From Actinoplanes nipponensis (GTDB lineage: Bacteria > Actinomycetota > Actinomycetes > Mycobacteriales > Micromonosporaceae): 64,000 nucleotides of DNA. The stretch's first letter is position 1. Each line of letters begins with the position of its first letter. Shown one piece after another: positions 26,601-34,289 of this stretch. The notes below the pieces were generated by a model. It was not told where the DNA came from, did not search any database, and saw only the letters and a list, made by a program, of their open reading frames with translations. The DNA lies in assembly GCF_016862275.1 (NCBI RefSeq), contig NZ_BOMQ01000031.1, positions 1 to 64,000 on the forward strand, in the 5' to 3' direction. The translations under genes were made by a program, and so were the position numbers.

Positions 26601-26663
26601 TTCGGCGAGCTGCTGGCCGAGGGCGGCCGGCTGGGCCCGGACGAGGCCCGGGCCCTGGCCTGA
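23628..26663 (+). CDS. AfsR/SARP-family transcriptional regulator (BTAD, NB-ARC, TPR)
   Basis: A 1011-aa regulator. Residues 1-90 form an OmpR-type winged helix (PLAALQVRVSQLRKALD is its recognition region). BTAD helices cover about 95-245, ending DELGLDPGPELAALHRRIL. An NTPase of the NB-ARC/AP type follows, with P-loop LVGPGGVGKTRLA near 285 and LLLVLDNCEH as Walker B. A long helical-repeat (TPR-like) tail makes up the rest. Proteins like this activate secondary metabolism or adjacent genes when ATP binding and a signal permit. The ATG at 23628 immediately follows SARP-like heptads, suggesting autoregulation and control of the divergent hydrolase; a related site at 27284 suggests it also governs the next intergenic region. 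It ends 10 bp before the convergent RibD-like gene. Confidence 0.92.
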   Translation: MQFGILGPLLVTTDAGEPVVVPGAKSRVLLADLLAHRGRVVSADRLIDDLWGDAAPANPLAALQVRVSQLRKALDDAEPGARDLVESRAPGYLLRAPAVDADRFAELAGAADAERLAEALALWRGDAYADMADEDFARAEATRLAEQRLAVRERLAAARLARGEQDLVAAELGELVARHPLRESLRALHLRALYAAGRPTEALDSYAELRGRLADELGLDPGPELAALHRRILEQDAALSPPPKAALIRNSLPARLDELVGRAGALAELRRLLPAQRLVTLVGPGGVGKTRLATEVAREQSYPDGAHLVELAALPAGDPGVAERVLATLGVHETAGSSAAPDDRLVAAVRERRLLLVLDNCEHVIEPAAALVARLLREAPGVTVLATSREPLGLSGELVWDVPLLAVPEDGRDLDAVRRSAAARLFTARAAAQQRGFRLDEHTAPAVARLCRRLDGLPLALELAATRVRSLGVQAVVDRLDDRFALLTTAQRDLPARQRTLGAVIGWSWDLLEAADQRALSRLAVFRDGCPPAAAEQVCGADLDTLARLVDRSLVVLDDSGAEPRYRLLESIAEFGLARLADPGPVRARHAEWYTALAERADPHLRGPGQREWLERLDAEAANLRAALEHGGGLRLAVALTWYWFLRGRFSQARRALAGPGDPAQRARAAPWLTGFALLLGAPVAPGDIRAALAGHPDARAAWFVAHAVLDRSDVTLAAQLLPDPGADRWTEAAVLSTRAKLAHARGDLAGLEQAGARSDALFAELGDRWGRSQAHDWLGGLAEMRGDHEGAARLHRRALGWAEELALWPEVGGKLSWLAWLAVQTRDWAAARELAGRAYRLAVEHDSPAAMVFAGLGLGLAARRTGELELAVSRLTALAEQGRGEAQPALYLPLVLVELGLAAEQRGDPAAALALHREAFAAATAMGSPRDAVHALEGMASAVAEPEVAARLLGAAAAARERLAAPRSPADRDETDRVTARAVAALGRDRFGELLAEGGRLGPDEARALA

Positions 26664-26673
26664 GCCCGCCCGG

Positions 26674-27228
26674 TCAGGCCGCCGTCCGCGGCCGGTACGA
26701 CGCGATGATCACGCCGCTCTTCATGACCTTGGTGTCGAGCAGCTCGAACGACGGGCCGGCCGGCGGCAGCGGCGCGGTCAGGCCGGGGCCGCCGACCAGG
26801 ACCGGGTGGATCCAGAAGCGCACCTCGTCGACCAGCCCGGCGGCGACCAGCTGGGCGGTGACCGAGCCGTAGCCGTACTGCAGGATGTCCTTGCCGTCGC
26901 GGGCCTTGAGCGCGGTGACCGCCGCGACCAGGTCGCCGCGCAGCACCTCGGTGTTGTTCCAGGTCGGGTCGGTCAGCGTGGTCGAGGCGACGTACTTCTT
27001 GACGTGGTTGAAGTAGGCGGCGCCCGTGCTCGGGTCGCTCTCGTCCATGGCCGGCCAGGCGGCCGACATGCCGTCGTAGGTGACCCGGCCCATCAGGATG
27101 GCGTCGGCCGCGTCGGTCTGCGCGCCGGCGAAGGCGGCGGCCTCGTCGTCGAAGTACGGCGCGGTCCACGCCGGGTTCTCGATGACGCCGTCGAGGGTCA
27201 CGTACGTCGAGTTGATCAGCTTGCGCAT
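26674..27228 (-). CDS. Dihydrofolate reductase-family (RibD C-terminal) protein
   Basis: A 184-aa protein of the RibD-C/DHFR-like fold, which normally reduces a pterin or pyrimidine with NADPH. The family opening RKLINSTYVTLDGVIE is clear, with AILMGRVTYDGM, VASTTL and DILQYGYGSVTAQLVAAGLVDEV as the NADPH-binding strand-loop signatures. These actinobacterial stand-alone members often sit beside AfsR-like regulators; their physiological substrate is unknown and they are usually not true riboflavin or folate enzymes. The ATG at 27228 faces a region with SARP-like heptads shared with the methyltransferase. Its 3' end is convergent with the AfsR-like gene. Confidence 0.87.
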   Translation of the reverse strand: MRKLINSTYVTLDGVIENPAWTAPYFDDEAAAFAGAQTDAADAILMGRVTYDGMSAAWPAMDESDPSTGAAYFNHVKKYVASTTLTDPTWNNTEVLRGDLVAAVTALKARDGKDILQYGYGSVTAQLVAAGLVDEVRFWIHPVLVGGPGLTAPLPPAGPSFELLDTKVMKSGVIIASYRPRTAA

Positions 27229-27283
27229 CGGGATCTCCTGGTGTCGTGTGCCGTTCTGACGATCCCGATCCTGTCCGGCCGCG

Positions 27284-27312
27284 CTTACGGTTTCCTTCAG
27301 GTCCCCTTCCGC
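27284..27312. promoter_or_regulatory. Three SARP-type heptads between RibD-like and methyltransferase genes
   Basis: CTTACGG (27284-27290), CTTCAGG (27295-27301) and CTTCCGC (27306-27312) repeat at exactly 11-bp steps. The first heptad is identical to the one before the AfsR-like gene at 23602. The array starts 28 bp before the methyltransferase start and lies between divergent genes. Confidence 0.6.
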
Positions 27313-27339
27313 ACGGCAACGGGTCTAGGATCCAGCGAC

Positions 27340-28134
27340 GTGGATCACGTGGACCCGACGGTCGCCCACCCGGCCCGGCGCTACAACTACTGGCTCGGCG
27401 GCAAGGACCACTTCGCCGCCGACCGGGCGTCCGGCGACCTGCTGGCGGCCCGGTTCCCCACCGCCCGCACCGCCGCGCGGGAGAACCGGGACTTCCTGCG
27501 CCGCACGGTGAGTCATCTGGCCGGGGCCGGGATCCGGCAGTTCCTGGACATCGGCACGGGCCTGCCGGTGCCCGACAACACCCATCAGATCGCCCAGCGT
27601 GTCGCGCCGGAGTCCCGCGTGCTCTACGTCGACAACGACCCGATCGTCATGACCCACGCCCGGGCCCTGACCGTCGGCACCGCGCGGGGCCGCACCGGCT
27701 ACCTGGAGGCCGACCTGCGCGACCCCGCGGCGATCCTGGGCCACCCGGAGCTGGCCGCGGTGCTGGAGCTGGACCGGCCGGTGGCGCTGCTGCTGGTGGC
27801 GGTCCTGCATTTCCTGCACGACGACGCCCAGGCCGAGGCGGTCGTGCGGCAGCTGCTGGACGCGCTGCCCGCCGGCAGCTGTCTGGTGGCCAGCAACCTC
27901 ACCCTGGACTACGCCCCGCCGGAGCAGATCGCCGCGCACGAGGATCTGCTGGCGCGGGGCCACACCGACGCCCGGGCCCGCAGCGCCGCGCAGTTCGGCC
28001 GGTTCTTCGACGGGCTGGAGCTGGTGGCGCCGGGCATCGTGGCGGTCAGCGACTGGCGGCCGGACCGCCCGGCGGAGCAGCGCCCGGCGCCGGCCGACGT
28101 GGCCATCAACGGCGCGGTGGGCCGCAAGCCGTAG
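27340..28134 (+). CDS. DUF574-type SAM-dependent methyltransferase
   Basis: A 264-aa protein of the actinobacterial SAM-methyltransferase family (DUF574, PF04672). The diagnostic opening PARRYNYWLGGKDHFAADR is followed by FLDIGTGLPVPDNTHQIAQ (SAM-binding motif I), VLYVDNDPIVMTHAR (acidic residue for the ribose) and LLLVAVLHFLHDD. Family members are numerous in Streptomyces and relatives but mostly lack a defined substrate. The GTG at 27340 is used; a GTG at 27349 would shorten it by three residues. SARP-like heptads lie just upstream, so it may belong to the AfsR-like regulon. It is convergent with the LacI gene, 26 bp apart. Confidence 0.88.
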   Translation: MDHVDPTVAHPARRYNYWLGGKDHFAADRASGDLLAARFPTARTAARENRDFLRRTVSHLAGAGIRQFLDIGTGLPVPDNTHQIAQRVAPESRVLYVDNDPIVMTHARALTVGTARGRTGYLEADLRDPAAILGHPELAAVLELDRPVALLLVAVLHFLHDDAQAEAVVRQLLDALPAGSCLVASNLTLDYAPPEQIAAHEDLLARGHTDARARSAAQFGRFFDGLELVAPGIVAVSDWRPDRPAEQRPAPADVAINGAVGRKP

Positions 28135-28160
28135 CCGGGCGCCCGCGTCCCCGGCTCCCC

Positions 28161-29171
28161 TCACCCGGCGGCCGTGGAGGCGCGGGGGACCAGCCGGCAG
28201 GGCAGGGCCCGCCGCCCGCGTACCGGATCGCCGTTGATCGCCGCGAGCAGCAGCTCGGCGGCCGACCGGCCGATGCCCTCCAGGTCCATGTCGATGCTGG
28301 TGAGCGCGGGCCGGCAGCCCTCGACCATGATGTCCCAGTTGTCGAAGCCGACCAGGGCGACGTCGCCGGGGATGGCGCGGCCGGCCTCGCGCAGCCCCTC
28401 GGCGACGCCGCGGGCGATCTGGTCGCTGCCGCAGAAGACCGCGTCCACGTCGGCGCCGGCGGCCAGCAGCACGCCCGCCGCCTGCCGGCCCCAGGCCTCG
28501 CTCCACTGGCCGAACAGCACCGGCGTCGCCAGGTCGAGTCCCTCGGCGCGCAGCGTCTGCTCGGTGGCCGCGGCGCGCACCGTCGCGGAGTGGTGGTGTT
28601 CGGGGCCGGTCACGTGGGCGATGCGGCGGCGGCCGGTGGCCAGCAGGTGCCGCACGGCGCGGCGGGCGCCGTCGGCCTCGTCGGGGACCACCGAGCAGTC
28701 GTGCGGGTCGGCCGAGCTGATGAACGCGTACACCACCGGCACGTGCAGGCCGGCGGCGATCGGGGCGCGGGCCTGGGTGCGGCGGCCGGTGACGATGATG
28801 CCGTCGACGTTGCGGCTCAGCAGGGTGCGCAGGTAGTACTGCTCGCGGATCGGGTCGTCGCGGGCGTCGCAGAGGAACACCGAGACCTGCCCGGCGCCCA
28901 GCGCGCCCTCGGCGCCGATCAGCAGCGGGATGCTGAACCGGCCGATGCTGTCGGTGGTGATCATGCCGACCGTGTACGTGCGCCCGGAGTGCAGGCTGCG
29001 CGCCGCGGCGTTGGCGACGAAGCCGAGCCGGTCGGCGGCCTCGCGCACCCGCAGCCGGGTCTCCGGGCGCAGGCTGCCGCGGTCGTTGAGGGCCTTGGAG
29101 GCGGTGCCGACGGAGACCCCGGCCAGCGCGGCGACCTCGGCGATGGTGACGGCCCGTCCGGTGGTGGTCAG
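28161..29171 (-). CDS. LacI-family repressor 1 (probable CTG start)
   Basis: A 336-aa LacI/GalR-type regulator. The helix-turn-helix VTIAEVAALAGVSVGTASKALN lies at residues 8-29 and the hinge and periplasmic-binding-like sugar domain follow (YTVGMITTDSIGRF, FDNWDIM, LTSIDMDLEGIG). No ATG or GTG lies upstream of the DNA-binding motif. A CTG at 29171 with GGAGG 5 nt before it gives the same N-terminal length as its paralogue at 36052, so I propose CTG initiation. A GTG at 29048 would delete the DNA-binding domain. It diverges from the binding-protein gene of the arabinoside locus and probably represses it until a sugar ligand binds. It shares long identical segments with the LacI protein that closes the locus. 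Confidence 0.85.
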   Translation of the reverse strand: MTTTGRAVTIAEVAALAGVSVGTASKALNDRGSLRPETRLRVREAADRLGFVANAAARSLHSGRTYTVGMITTDSIGRFSIPLLIGAEGALGAGQVSVFLCDARDDPIREQYYLRTLLSRNVDGIIVTGRRTQARAPIAAGLHVPVVYAFISSADPHDCSVVPDEADGARRAVRHLLATGRRRIAHVTGPEHHHSATVRAAATEQTLRAEGLDLATPVLFGQWSEAWGRQAAGVLLAAGADVDAVFCGSDQIARGVAEGLREAGRAIPGDVALVGFDNWDIMVEGCRPALTSIDMDLEGIGRSAAELLLAAINGDPVRGRRALPCRLVPRASTAAG

Positions 29172-29211
29172 TGTTTCCTCCAGGTCGCTTTCACACCACC
29201 GTAATCAGCCC

Positions 29212-29258
29212 TTGACATGTACGCAAGACGATCCCTAGCTTCTAGGCAATCGTTTTCC
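29212..29258 (+). promoter_or_regulatory. Promoter and LacI-type operator of the arabinoside ABC operon
   Basis: TTGACA (29212-29217), 18 bp, TAGCTT (29236-29241) is one of the best sigma-70-like promoters here. GGCAATCGTTTTCC (29245-29258) overlaps the expected transcription start and is an imperfect palindrome around CG, typical of LacI-family sites; ACGATCC at 29228-29234 resembles its core. The T-rich tract at 29253-29265 is unusual for this DNA. Confidence 0.6.
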
Positions 29259-29290
29259 TTTTTTCCGTGATGATCGCCCGAGGGGCACCG

Positions 29291-30550
29291 ATGAGACTCT
29301 CCCGAAGCGCCCGCCGACGGCTGGGCGCCGCCGCCGCGCTCACCCTGACCGCCTGCCTCACCGTCGCCTGCTCGTCCTCGGACCCCGGTTCCGGCTCCGC
29401 GGACGCGGCGAGCGGCCCGTACACGATCTGGGACCCGTACCCGCAGTTCGACGACGGCTCGGCGTGGGTGAAGCTGCTGAACACGTGCGGCGCCGAGGCC
29501 GGCGTCACGGTCAAGCGCACCGGCTACGACACCACCGACCTGACCAACAAGGCGCTGCTCGCCGCCCAGCAGGACAACTCCCCCGACGTGCTCATCGTGG
29601 ACAACCCCGTGGTCTCCACGCTGGCCGAGGCCGGCGCGCTGACCACCACCGAGGAGACCAAGCTCGACACCGCCGGGATCGAGCCCAACCTGCTCGCCGC
29701 CGGGCAGCTCGGCGGGAAGACCTACGGCGTCCCGATCGGCGCCAACACCCTGGCGCTCTACTACAACAAGGCGGTGCTGACCAAGGCCGGCGTCGACCCG
29801 GCCGGCCTCAAGGACTGGGCCGCGCTGACCGCGGCGCTGGCCAAGGTGAAGCAGTCCGGCGGGAAGGGCATCACCTTCTCCGCGATCGGCACGGAGGAGG
29901 GCAGCTTCCAGTTCCTGCCCTGGTTCTGGGGCTCCGGGGCGCAGCTCACCCGGCTCGACTCGCCGGAGGCGGTCTCCGCGCTGACCCTGTGGACGGACTG
30001 GCTCAAGCAGGGGTACGCCCCCAACTCGGTGCTCAACAACACCCAGACCACGAGCTGGCAGGAGTTCGCCACCGGCGACTACGCGTTCGGCGAGAACGGC
30101 ACCTGGCAGCTGGCCAACGCCAAGAAGACCGGCTTCGACTACGGCATCATCGCGATACCGTCCCGCGCCGGCGGCACCGCGCCCGCGCCCACCGGCGGGG
30201 AGTTCGTCACCGCGCCGGTACGTTCCGACAAGGCCCGCTACGCCGTCTCGCAGCGGCTGATCACCTGCCTGACCAGCGCCGACAACGCGCTGACGACCGA
30301 CACCACGCTGTCCTACGTCGCGGCCACCGCGGCCGTGCAGCGCAAGCAGGTGGCGGCCACGCCGGAACTCGCGGTGTGGGTCGAGGCGGTCAAGGCCGCG
30401 AAGGGCCGCACCAGCGACGACCTCGGCACCCGGTACCCGAAGATCTCCCAGCCGCTGTGGACGGCGTTCCAGGCGGCGCTGAGCGGCTCCCAGTCGCCGC
30501 CCGACGCGCTCAAGGCCGCCCAGACCACGGCCGCGGCGGCGACGCGCTAG
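29291..30550 (+). CDS. ABC sugar-importer substrate-binding lipoprotein 1
   Basis: A 419-aa extracytoplasmic binding protein of the carbohydrate (CUT1) class. The lipoprotein signal ends in L-T-V-A-C near residue 22, so it should be diacylated and anchored outside the membrane. LALYYNKAVLTKAGVDP and WQEFATGDYAFGENGTWQLAN are typical type I binding-protein motifs. Neighbouring GH127 and clan-A-like hydrolases suggest beta-L-arabinooligosaccharides or a related plant glycan fragment as ligand (inference). The ATG at 29291 is preceded by GAGGGGC. It leads an operon with the two permeases and the GH127 gene, controlled by the divergent LacI protein. The operon has no ATPase gene. Confidence 0.9.
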   Translation: MRLSRSARRRLGAAAALTLTACLTVACSSSDPGSGSADAASGPYTIWDPYPQFDDGSAWVKLLNTCGAEAGVTVKRTGYDTTDLTNKALLAAQQDNSPDVLIVDNPVVSTLAEAGALTTTEETKLDTAGIEPNLLAAGQLGGKTYGVPIGANTLALYYNKAVLTKAGVDPAGLKDWAALTAALAKVKQSGGKGITFSAIGTEEGSFQFLPWFWGSGAQLTRLDSPEAVSALTLWTDWLKQGYAPNSVLNNTQTTSWQEFATGDYAFGENGTWQLANAKKTGFDYGIIAIPSRAGGTAPAPTGGEFVTAPVRSDKARYAVSQRLITCLTSADNALTTDTTLSYVAATAAVQRKQVAATPELAVWVEAVKAAKGRTSDDLGTRYPKISQPLWTAFQAALSGSQSPPDALKAAQTTAAAATR

Positions 30551-30552
30551 CC

Positions 30553-31512
30553 ATGGCCCACGACACGACGATCCGTACCGGGGCGGCAGCCACCGTCCCG
30601 GTACGGGCCGGGACCGCCCCGGCCCGGCGCGCGCGGCGGACACGGCAGGTGGCGGCCTGGGCCTTCCTCGCGCCGGTCGTCGCGTACCTGCTCGCCTTCT
30701 ACGCCTACCCGCTCTACCGCAACCTCGACCTGAGCCTGCGCCACTACACGGTGCGCTCGTTCGTGCAGGGTGACGCCCCGTTCAGCGGGGCGGACAACTA
30801 CCGCACGGTGTTCGGCGACCCCAGCTTCGGCCCCGCGTTGCTGCACACCGTGGTGTTCACCGGCGTCTCGCTGGTGTTCCAGTTCGCCCTCGGCCTGGCC
30901 CTGGCGGTGTTCTTCGCCCAGAGCTTCCGGCTGTCGGCGACCCTGCGGGCGCTGTTCCTCGTACCGTGGCTGCTGCCGTTGATCGTCTCGGCGTCGACCT
31001 GGTCGTGGATGCTCAACAGCGACTCCGGCATCGTCAACGCCGCCCTGGGCGTCGTCGGCGTCGACCCGGTCAACTGGCTGACCTCGCCGCAGTGGTCGCT
31101 GGTCTCGGTGATCATCGCGAACATCTGGATCGGCGTGCCCTTCAACCTGGTGGTGCTCTACAGCGGCCTGCAGGCGATACCGGGCGAGATCTACGAGGCG
31201 GCGGCGCTGGACGGCTCGACCGGCTGGTCGACGTTCTGGCGGGTCACGTTCCCGCTGCTGCGGCCGGTCTCGGCGATCACCCTGCTGCTCGGGCTGGTCT
31301 ACACGCTCAAGGTCTTCGACATCATCTGGATCATGACCCGGGGCGGCCCCACGGACTCCTCCACCACGCTGGCCACCTGGTCGTACCGGCTCAGCTTCGG
31401 CAGCCTGCTGCCGGAGTTCGGCCCCGGGGCCGCGGTCGGCAACCTGCTGATCGTCATGGCCCTGGTGTGCGGGCTGGTCTACATCCGGATCCAGCACCGG
31501 CAGGCGACGTGA
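30553..31512 (+). CDS. ABC sugar-importer permease 1 (MalF type)
   Basis: A 319-aa integral membrane subunit with six to seven hydrophobic segments and the EAA loop EIYEAAALDGSTGWSTFWRVTFPLLRP near residues 213-238, the site that docks the ATPase. WAFLAPVVAYLLAFYAYPLY is the first helix of the MalF class. It starts 2 bp after the binding-protein stop and overlaps the second permease by 4 bp (GTGA), so the subunits are made together. With permease 2 it forms the channel for the sugar delivered by the lipoprotein. Confidence 0.92.
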   Translation: MAHDTTIRTGAAATVPVRAGTAPARRARRTRQVAAWAFLAPVVAYLLAFYAYPLYRNLDLSLRHYTVRSFVQGDAPFSGADNYRTVFGDPSFGPALLHTVVFTGVSLVFQFALGLALAVFFAQSFRLSATLRALFLVPWLLPLIVSASTWSWMLNSDSGIVNAALGVVGVDPVNWLTSPQWSLVSVIIANIWIGVPFNLVVLYSGLQAIPGEIYEAAALDGSTGWSTFWRVTFPLLRPVSAITLLLGLVYTLKVFDIIWIMTRGGPTDSSTTLATWSYRLSFGSLLPEFGPGAAVGNLLIVMALVCGLVYIRIQHRQAT

Positions 31513-32318
31513 GCCGCCGGCTGAAGACGGCGGCCGGGCTCGGGCTGACCGCGATCATGCTGTTCCCGGTCTACTGGATGATCAACGTGTCGTTCACCCG
31601 GGACACCGACATGCGGGCCAGCCCGCCGCACGTCTTCCCGTTCGACCCCACGCTCGAGGGCTACCGGGCGGTGCTCGACCAGCAGCTGCCGTACCTGGGC
31701 ACCAGCCTGCTGGTGGGGCTCGGCACCGTCCTGCTCACCGTCGTGCTCTCCGCGCCGGCCGGCTACTCGCTGGCCAAGCTGCGCCCGCGCGGCGGCGGCG
31801 CGCTCAGCTTCGTGCTGCTGATCGCCCAGATGATCCCCGGGATCATCATGGCGATGGGCTTCTACGCCATCTACCTCAAGGCCGGGGTGCTCAACAGCAC
31901 GGCCGGGCTGATCCTGGCCGACTCGACCATCGCGGTGCCGTTCGGGGTGCTGATCTTCACCGCGTTCATGTCCGGCATCCCCGACGAGCTGACCGCCGCG
32001 GCCACCGTGGACGGCGCCGGGCCGCTGCGCACGTTCTGGTCGGTCGTGCTGCCGGTGAGCCGCAACGCCGTGGTCACCGTCTCGCTGTTCGCGTTCCTCT
32101 GGGCCTGGTCGGACTTCGTCTTCGCCACCACGCTCGACGGCGGCGGCGACCACCAGCCCATCACGCTCGGCATCTACCGCTACATCGGCAACAACAACCA
32201 GCAGTGGAACGCCATCATGGCCACCGCCGTGATCGCCTCCATCCCCGCGACGCTGCTGCTCATCCTGGCGCAGCGTTACGTGGCCGCCGGCGTCACCGCC
32301 GGCGCCGTCAAGGACTGA
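31509..32318 (+). CDS. ABC sugar-importer permease 2 (MalG type)
   Basis: A 269-aa permease with six hydrophobic segments and EAA loop ELTAAATVDGAGPLRTFWSVVLPVS. It is the MalG-like partner of the preceding permease. The GTG at 31509 overlaps the upstream stop. The next gene, a GH127 arabinofuranosidase, begins 8 bp after its stop with GAGGAG in between, so transport and intracellular cleavage are coupled. No ATP-binding subunit is encoded in the locus; actinomycete CUT1 importers generally share a single ATPase of the MsiK type encoded elsewhere. Confidence 0.92.
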   Translation: MSRRLKTAAGLGLTAIMLFPVYWMINVSFTRDTDMRASPPHVFPFDPTLEGYRAVLDQQLPYLGTSLLVGLGTVLLTVVLSAPAGYSLAKLRPRGGGALSFVLLIAQMIPGIIMAMGFYAIYLKAGVLNSTAGLILADSTIAVPFGVLIFTAFMSGIPDELTAAATVDGAGPLRTFWSVVLPVSRNAVVTVSLFAFLWAWSDFVFATTLDGGGDHQPITLGIYRYIGNNNQQWNAIMATAVIASIPATLLLILAQRYVAAGVTAGAVKD

Positions 32319-32326
32319 GGAGCTCC

Positions 32327-34255
32327 GTGAGCGAAACACCGCGTACCGCCGGCCCCGTCGCGCCCACCGCGCGGGCCCTCGCCGCCCTGCGCCCGCTGCC
32401 CGCGGACGCCGTGCGGCTCGAGCCCACCGGGCTGCTCGGCGGCTGGCAGGCCCGCAACGCCGCGGCCACGCTGCCGCACTGCGTGGACCGCCTGGACACG
32501 GCCGGCAACCTGGCCAACCTGCGCCGGCTGGCCGGCGACGCGCCCGGCGCCTTCACCGGCATGTGGTTCGCCGACTCCGACGTGCACAAGACGCTGGAGG
32601 CGGCGGCCTGGGAGCTCGGCCGGGCCGGGACGCTGAGCCCGCGGCTGTCCGGCTTTCTGGCCGACACGGCCGCGCTGCTGGAGAAGGTCCAGGACCCGGA
32701 CGGCTACCTCGACTCGTATTACCAGGGCGAGCACCGCGACCGGCAGTGGACCGAACTGCACTTCAGCCACGAGCTCTACTGCGCCGGGCACTTGATCCAG
32801 GCGGCGGTCGCGGCCGCCCGCGCGCCGGGCGGCGACCCGGACGTCGGGCCGCAGCTGGTCGCGGTCGCGCGGCGCTTCGCGGACCTGCTGGTGCACCGGT
32901 ACGGCCCGGACGGCACCGCGGCCGTCTGCGGGCACCCGGAGATCGAGACGGCGCTGGTGGAGCTGTACCGGCTCACCGGCCACGCGCCGTACCTCCAGCT
33001 GGCGGCCCGCTTCGTCGAGCTGCGCGGGCACGGCCTGATCGCGCCGGACAAGCTCGGACCGCGCTACTACCAGGACCACGAGCCGGTCCGCACGGCCGGC
33101 GAGGTCACCGGCCACGTGGTGCGCCAGGTCTACCTGCTGGCCGGGGTGGTCGACGTGGCGGTCGAGACCCACGACACCGAGCTGCTGGCGGCCGCCGAAC
33201 GGCTGTGGGACTCGGCGCTGGCCGGCAAGACCCACCTCACCGGCGGCCAGGGCTCCCGGCACCGCGACGAGTCCTTCGGCGACCCGTACGAGCTGCCACC
33301 GGACCGCGCCTACGCCGAGACCTGCGCCGCCATCGGCAGCTTCCAGTGGGCCTGGCGGCTGCTGCTGGCCACCGGCCGCGCCCGGTACGCCGACGAGATG
33401 GAACGCCTGCTCCTCAACGGCATCGCCGGCAGCACCGGGCTGGAGGGCACCACGTTCTTCTACTCCAACCCGCTGCAACTGCGCACCGGCCACGACGGCT
33501 CGCACGAGGACGCGCCCTCGCAGCGGCTGGGCTGGTACTCCTGCGCGTGCTGCCCGCCGAACCTGGCCCGGCTGCTGGCGTCGCTGCACGCGTACCTGGC
33601 CACCGGCGACGAGACCGGCCTCCAGCTGCACCTCTACGCCACCGGCACGTTCGGCCCGGTCACCGTGGCCACCCGGTACCCGTGGGACGAGGAGATCACG
33701 ATCACGGTCCGGGAGGACCACCCGGCGCAGTGGACGCTCGCGCTGCGGGTGCCGTCCTGGTGCGCCGAGGCCCGGCTCACCGTCAACGGCGAGCCGCAAC
33801 CGGCGACCGCCGAGGACGGCTACCTGCGCCTGACCCGCGCCTGGCGCGGCGGCGACCAGGTGGTGCTCACCCTGGCGATGCCGCCCCGGCTGGTCTTCCC
33901 CCACCCCCGCATCGACGCGGTACGCGGCACCGCGGCGCTCACCCGGGGCCCGCTGGTCTACTGCCTGGAGCACGCCGACGTGTCCCGGCCCGGCGTGGAG
34001 TTCGAGGACCTCGCCCTGGACCCGGACGCGCCGGTCGAGGTGGCCCACCGCGAGGACGCGATCGCGCCGGTGCTGCTGCTGGCCCCGGTGGTGACCCGGC
34101 CCGCCGGCCCCGGACCGCTCTACCGCACCGGGCCGCAGGACGGGTCGCCGGCCACCCCCGCCGGCCCGGTCCCGGCCATCCCCTACTTCCTGTGGGCCAA
34201 CCGGGCCGCCGGACCCATGCGGGTCTGGATCCCGACGGCGCCACGGAAGGTGTGA
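32327..34255 (+). CDS. GH127 beta-L-arabinofuranosidase
   Basis: A 642-aa glycoside hydrolase of family 127 (HypBA1 class), which releases L-arabinose from beta-1,2-linked arabinofuranosides such as those on hydroxyproline-rich plant glycoproteins, by a cysteine nucleophile held by zinc. An (alpha/alpha)6 barrel occupies about 20-440, with Glu331 and Cys333 in AETCAAIGSF and a cysteine cluster SCACCPPN at 405-411 (Cys406, 408, 409), matching the known Glu and three-Cys metal site. Beta-sandwich domains follow. There is no signal peptide, so it acts on imported oligosaccharides in the cytoplasm. The GTG at 32327 has GAGGAG upstream, 8 bp after the permease. Some GH127 members may act on other sugars (for example aceric acid), so the substrate is likely rather than certain. 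Confidence 0.9.
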   Translation: MSETPRTAGPVAPTARALAALRPLPADAVRLEPTGLLGGWQARNAAATLPHCVDRLDTAGNLANLRRLAGDAPGAFTGMWFADSDVHKTLEAAAWELGRAGTLSPRLSGFLADTAALLEKVQDPDGYLDSYYQGEHRDRQWTELHFSHELYCAGHLIQAAVAAARAPGGDPDVGPQLVAVARRFADLLVHRYGPDGTAAVCGHPEIETALVELYRLTGHAPYLQLAARFVELRGHGLIAPDKLGPRYYQDHEPVRTAGEVTGHVVRQVYLLAGVVDVAVETHDTELLAAAERLWDSALAGKTHLTGGQGSRHRDESFGDPYELPPDRAYAETCAAIGSFQWAWRLLLATGRARYADEMERLLLNGIAGSTGLEGTTFFYSNPLQLRTGHDGSHEDAPSQRLGWYSCACCPPNLARLLASLHAYLATGDETGLQLHLYATGTFGPVTVATRYPWDEEITITVREDHPAQWTLALRVPSWCAEARLTVNGEPQPATAEDGYLRLTRAWRGGDQVVLTLAMPPRLVFPHPRIDAVRGTAALTRGPLVYCLEHADVSRPGVEFEDLALDPDAPVEVAHREDAIAPVLLLAPVVTRPAGPGPLYRTGPQDGSPATPAGPVPAIPYFLWANRAAGPMRVWIPTAPRKV

Positions 34256-34289
34256 TCCCCCGCTCCCTCCCCCGATCGAGGTGCACATC

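Noticed and set aside
29048..29171. Short form of LacI repressor 1 starting at GTG 29048
   Set aside because: It would remove the whole helix-turn-helix, which is intact in frame upstream and conserved in the paralogue.
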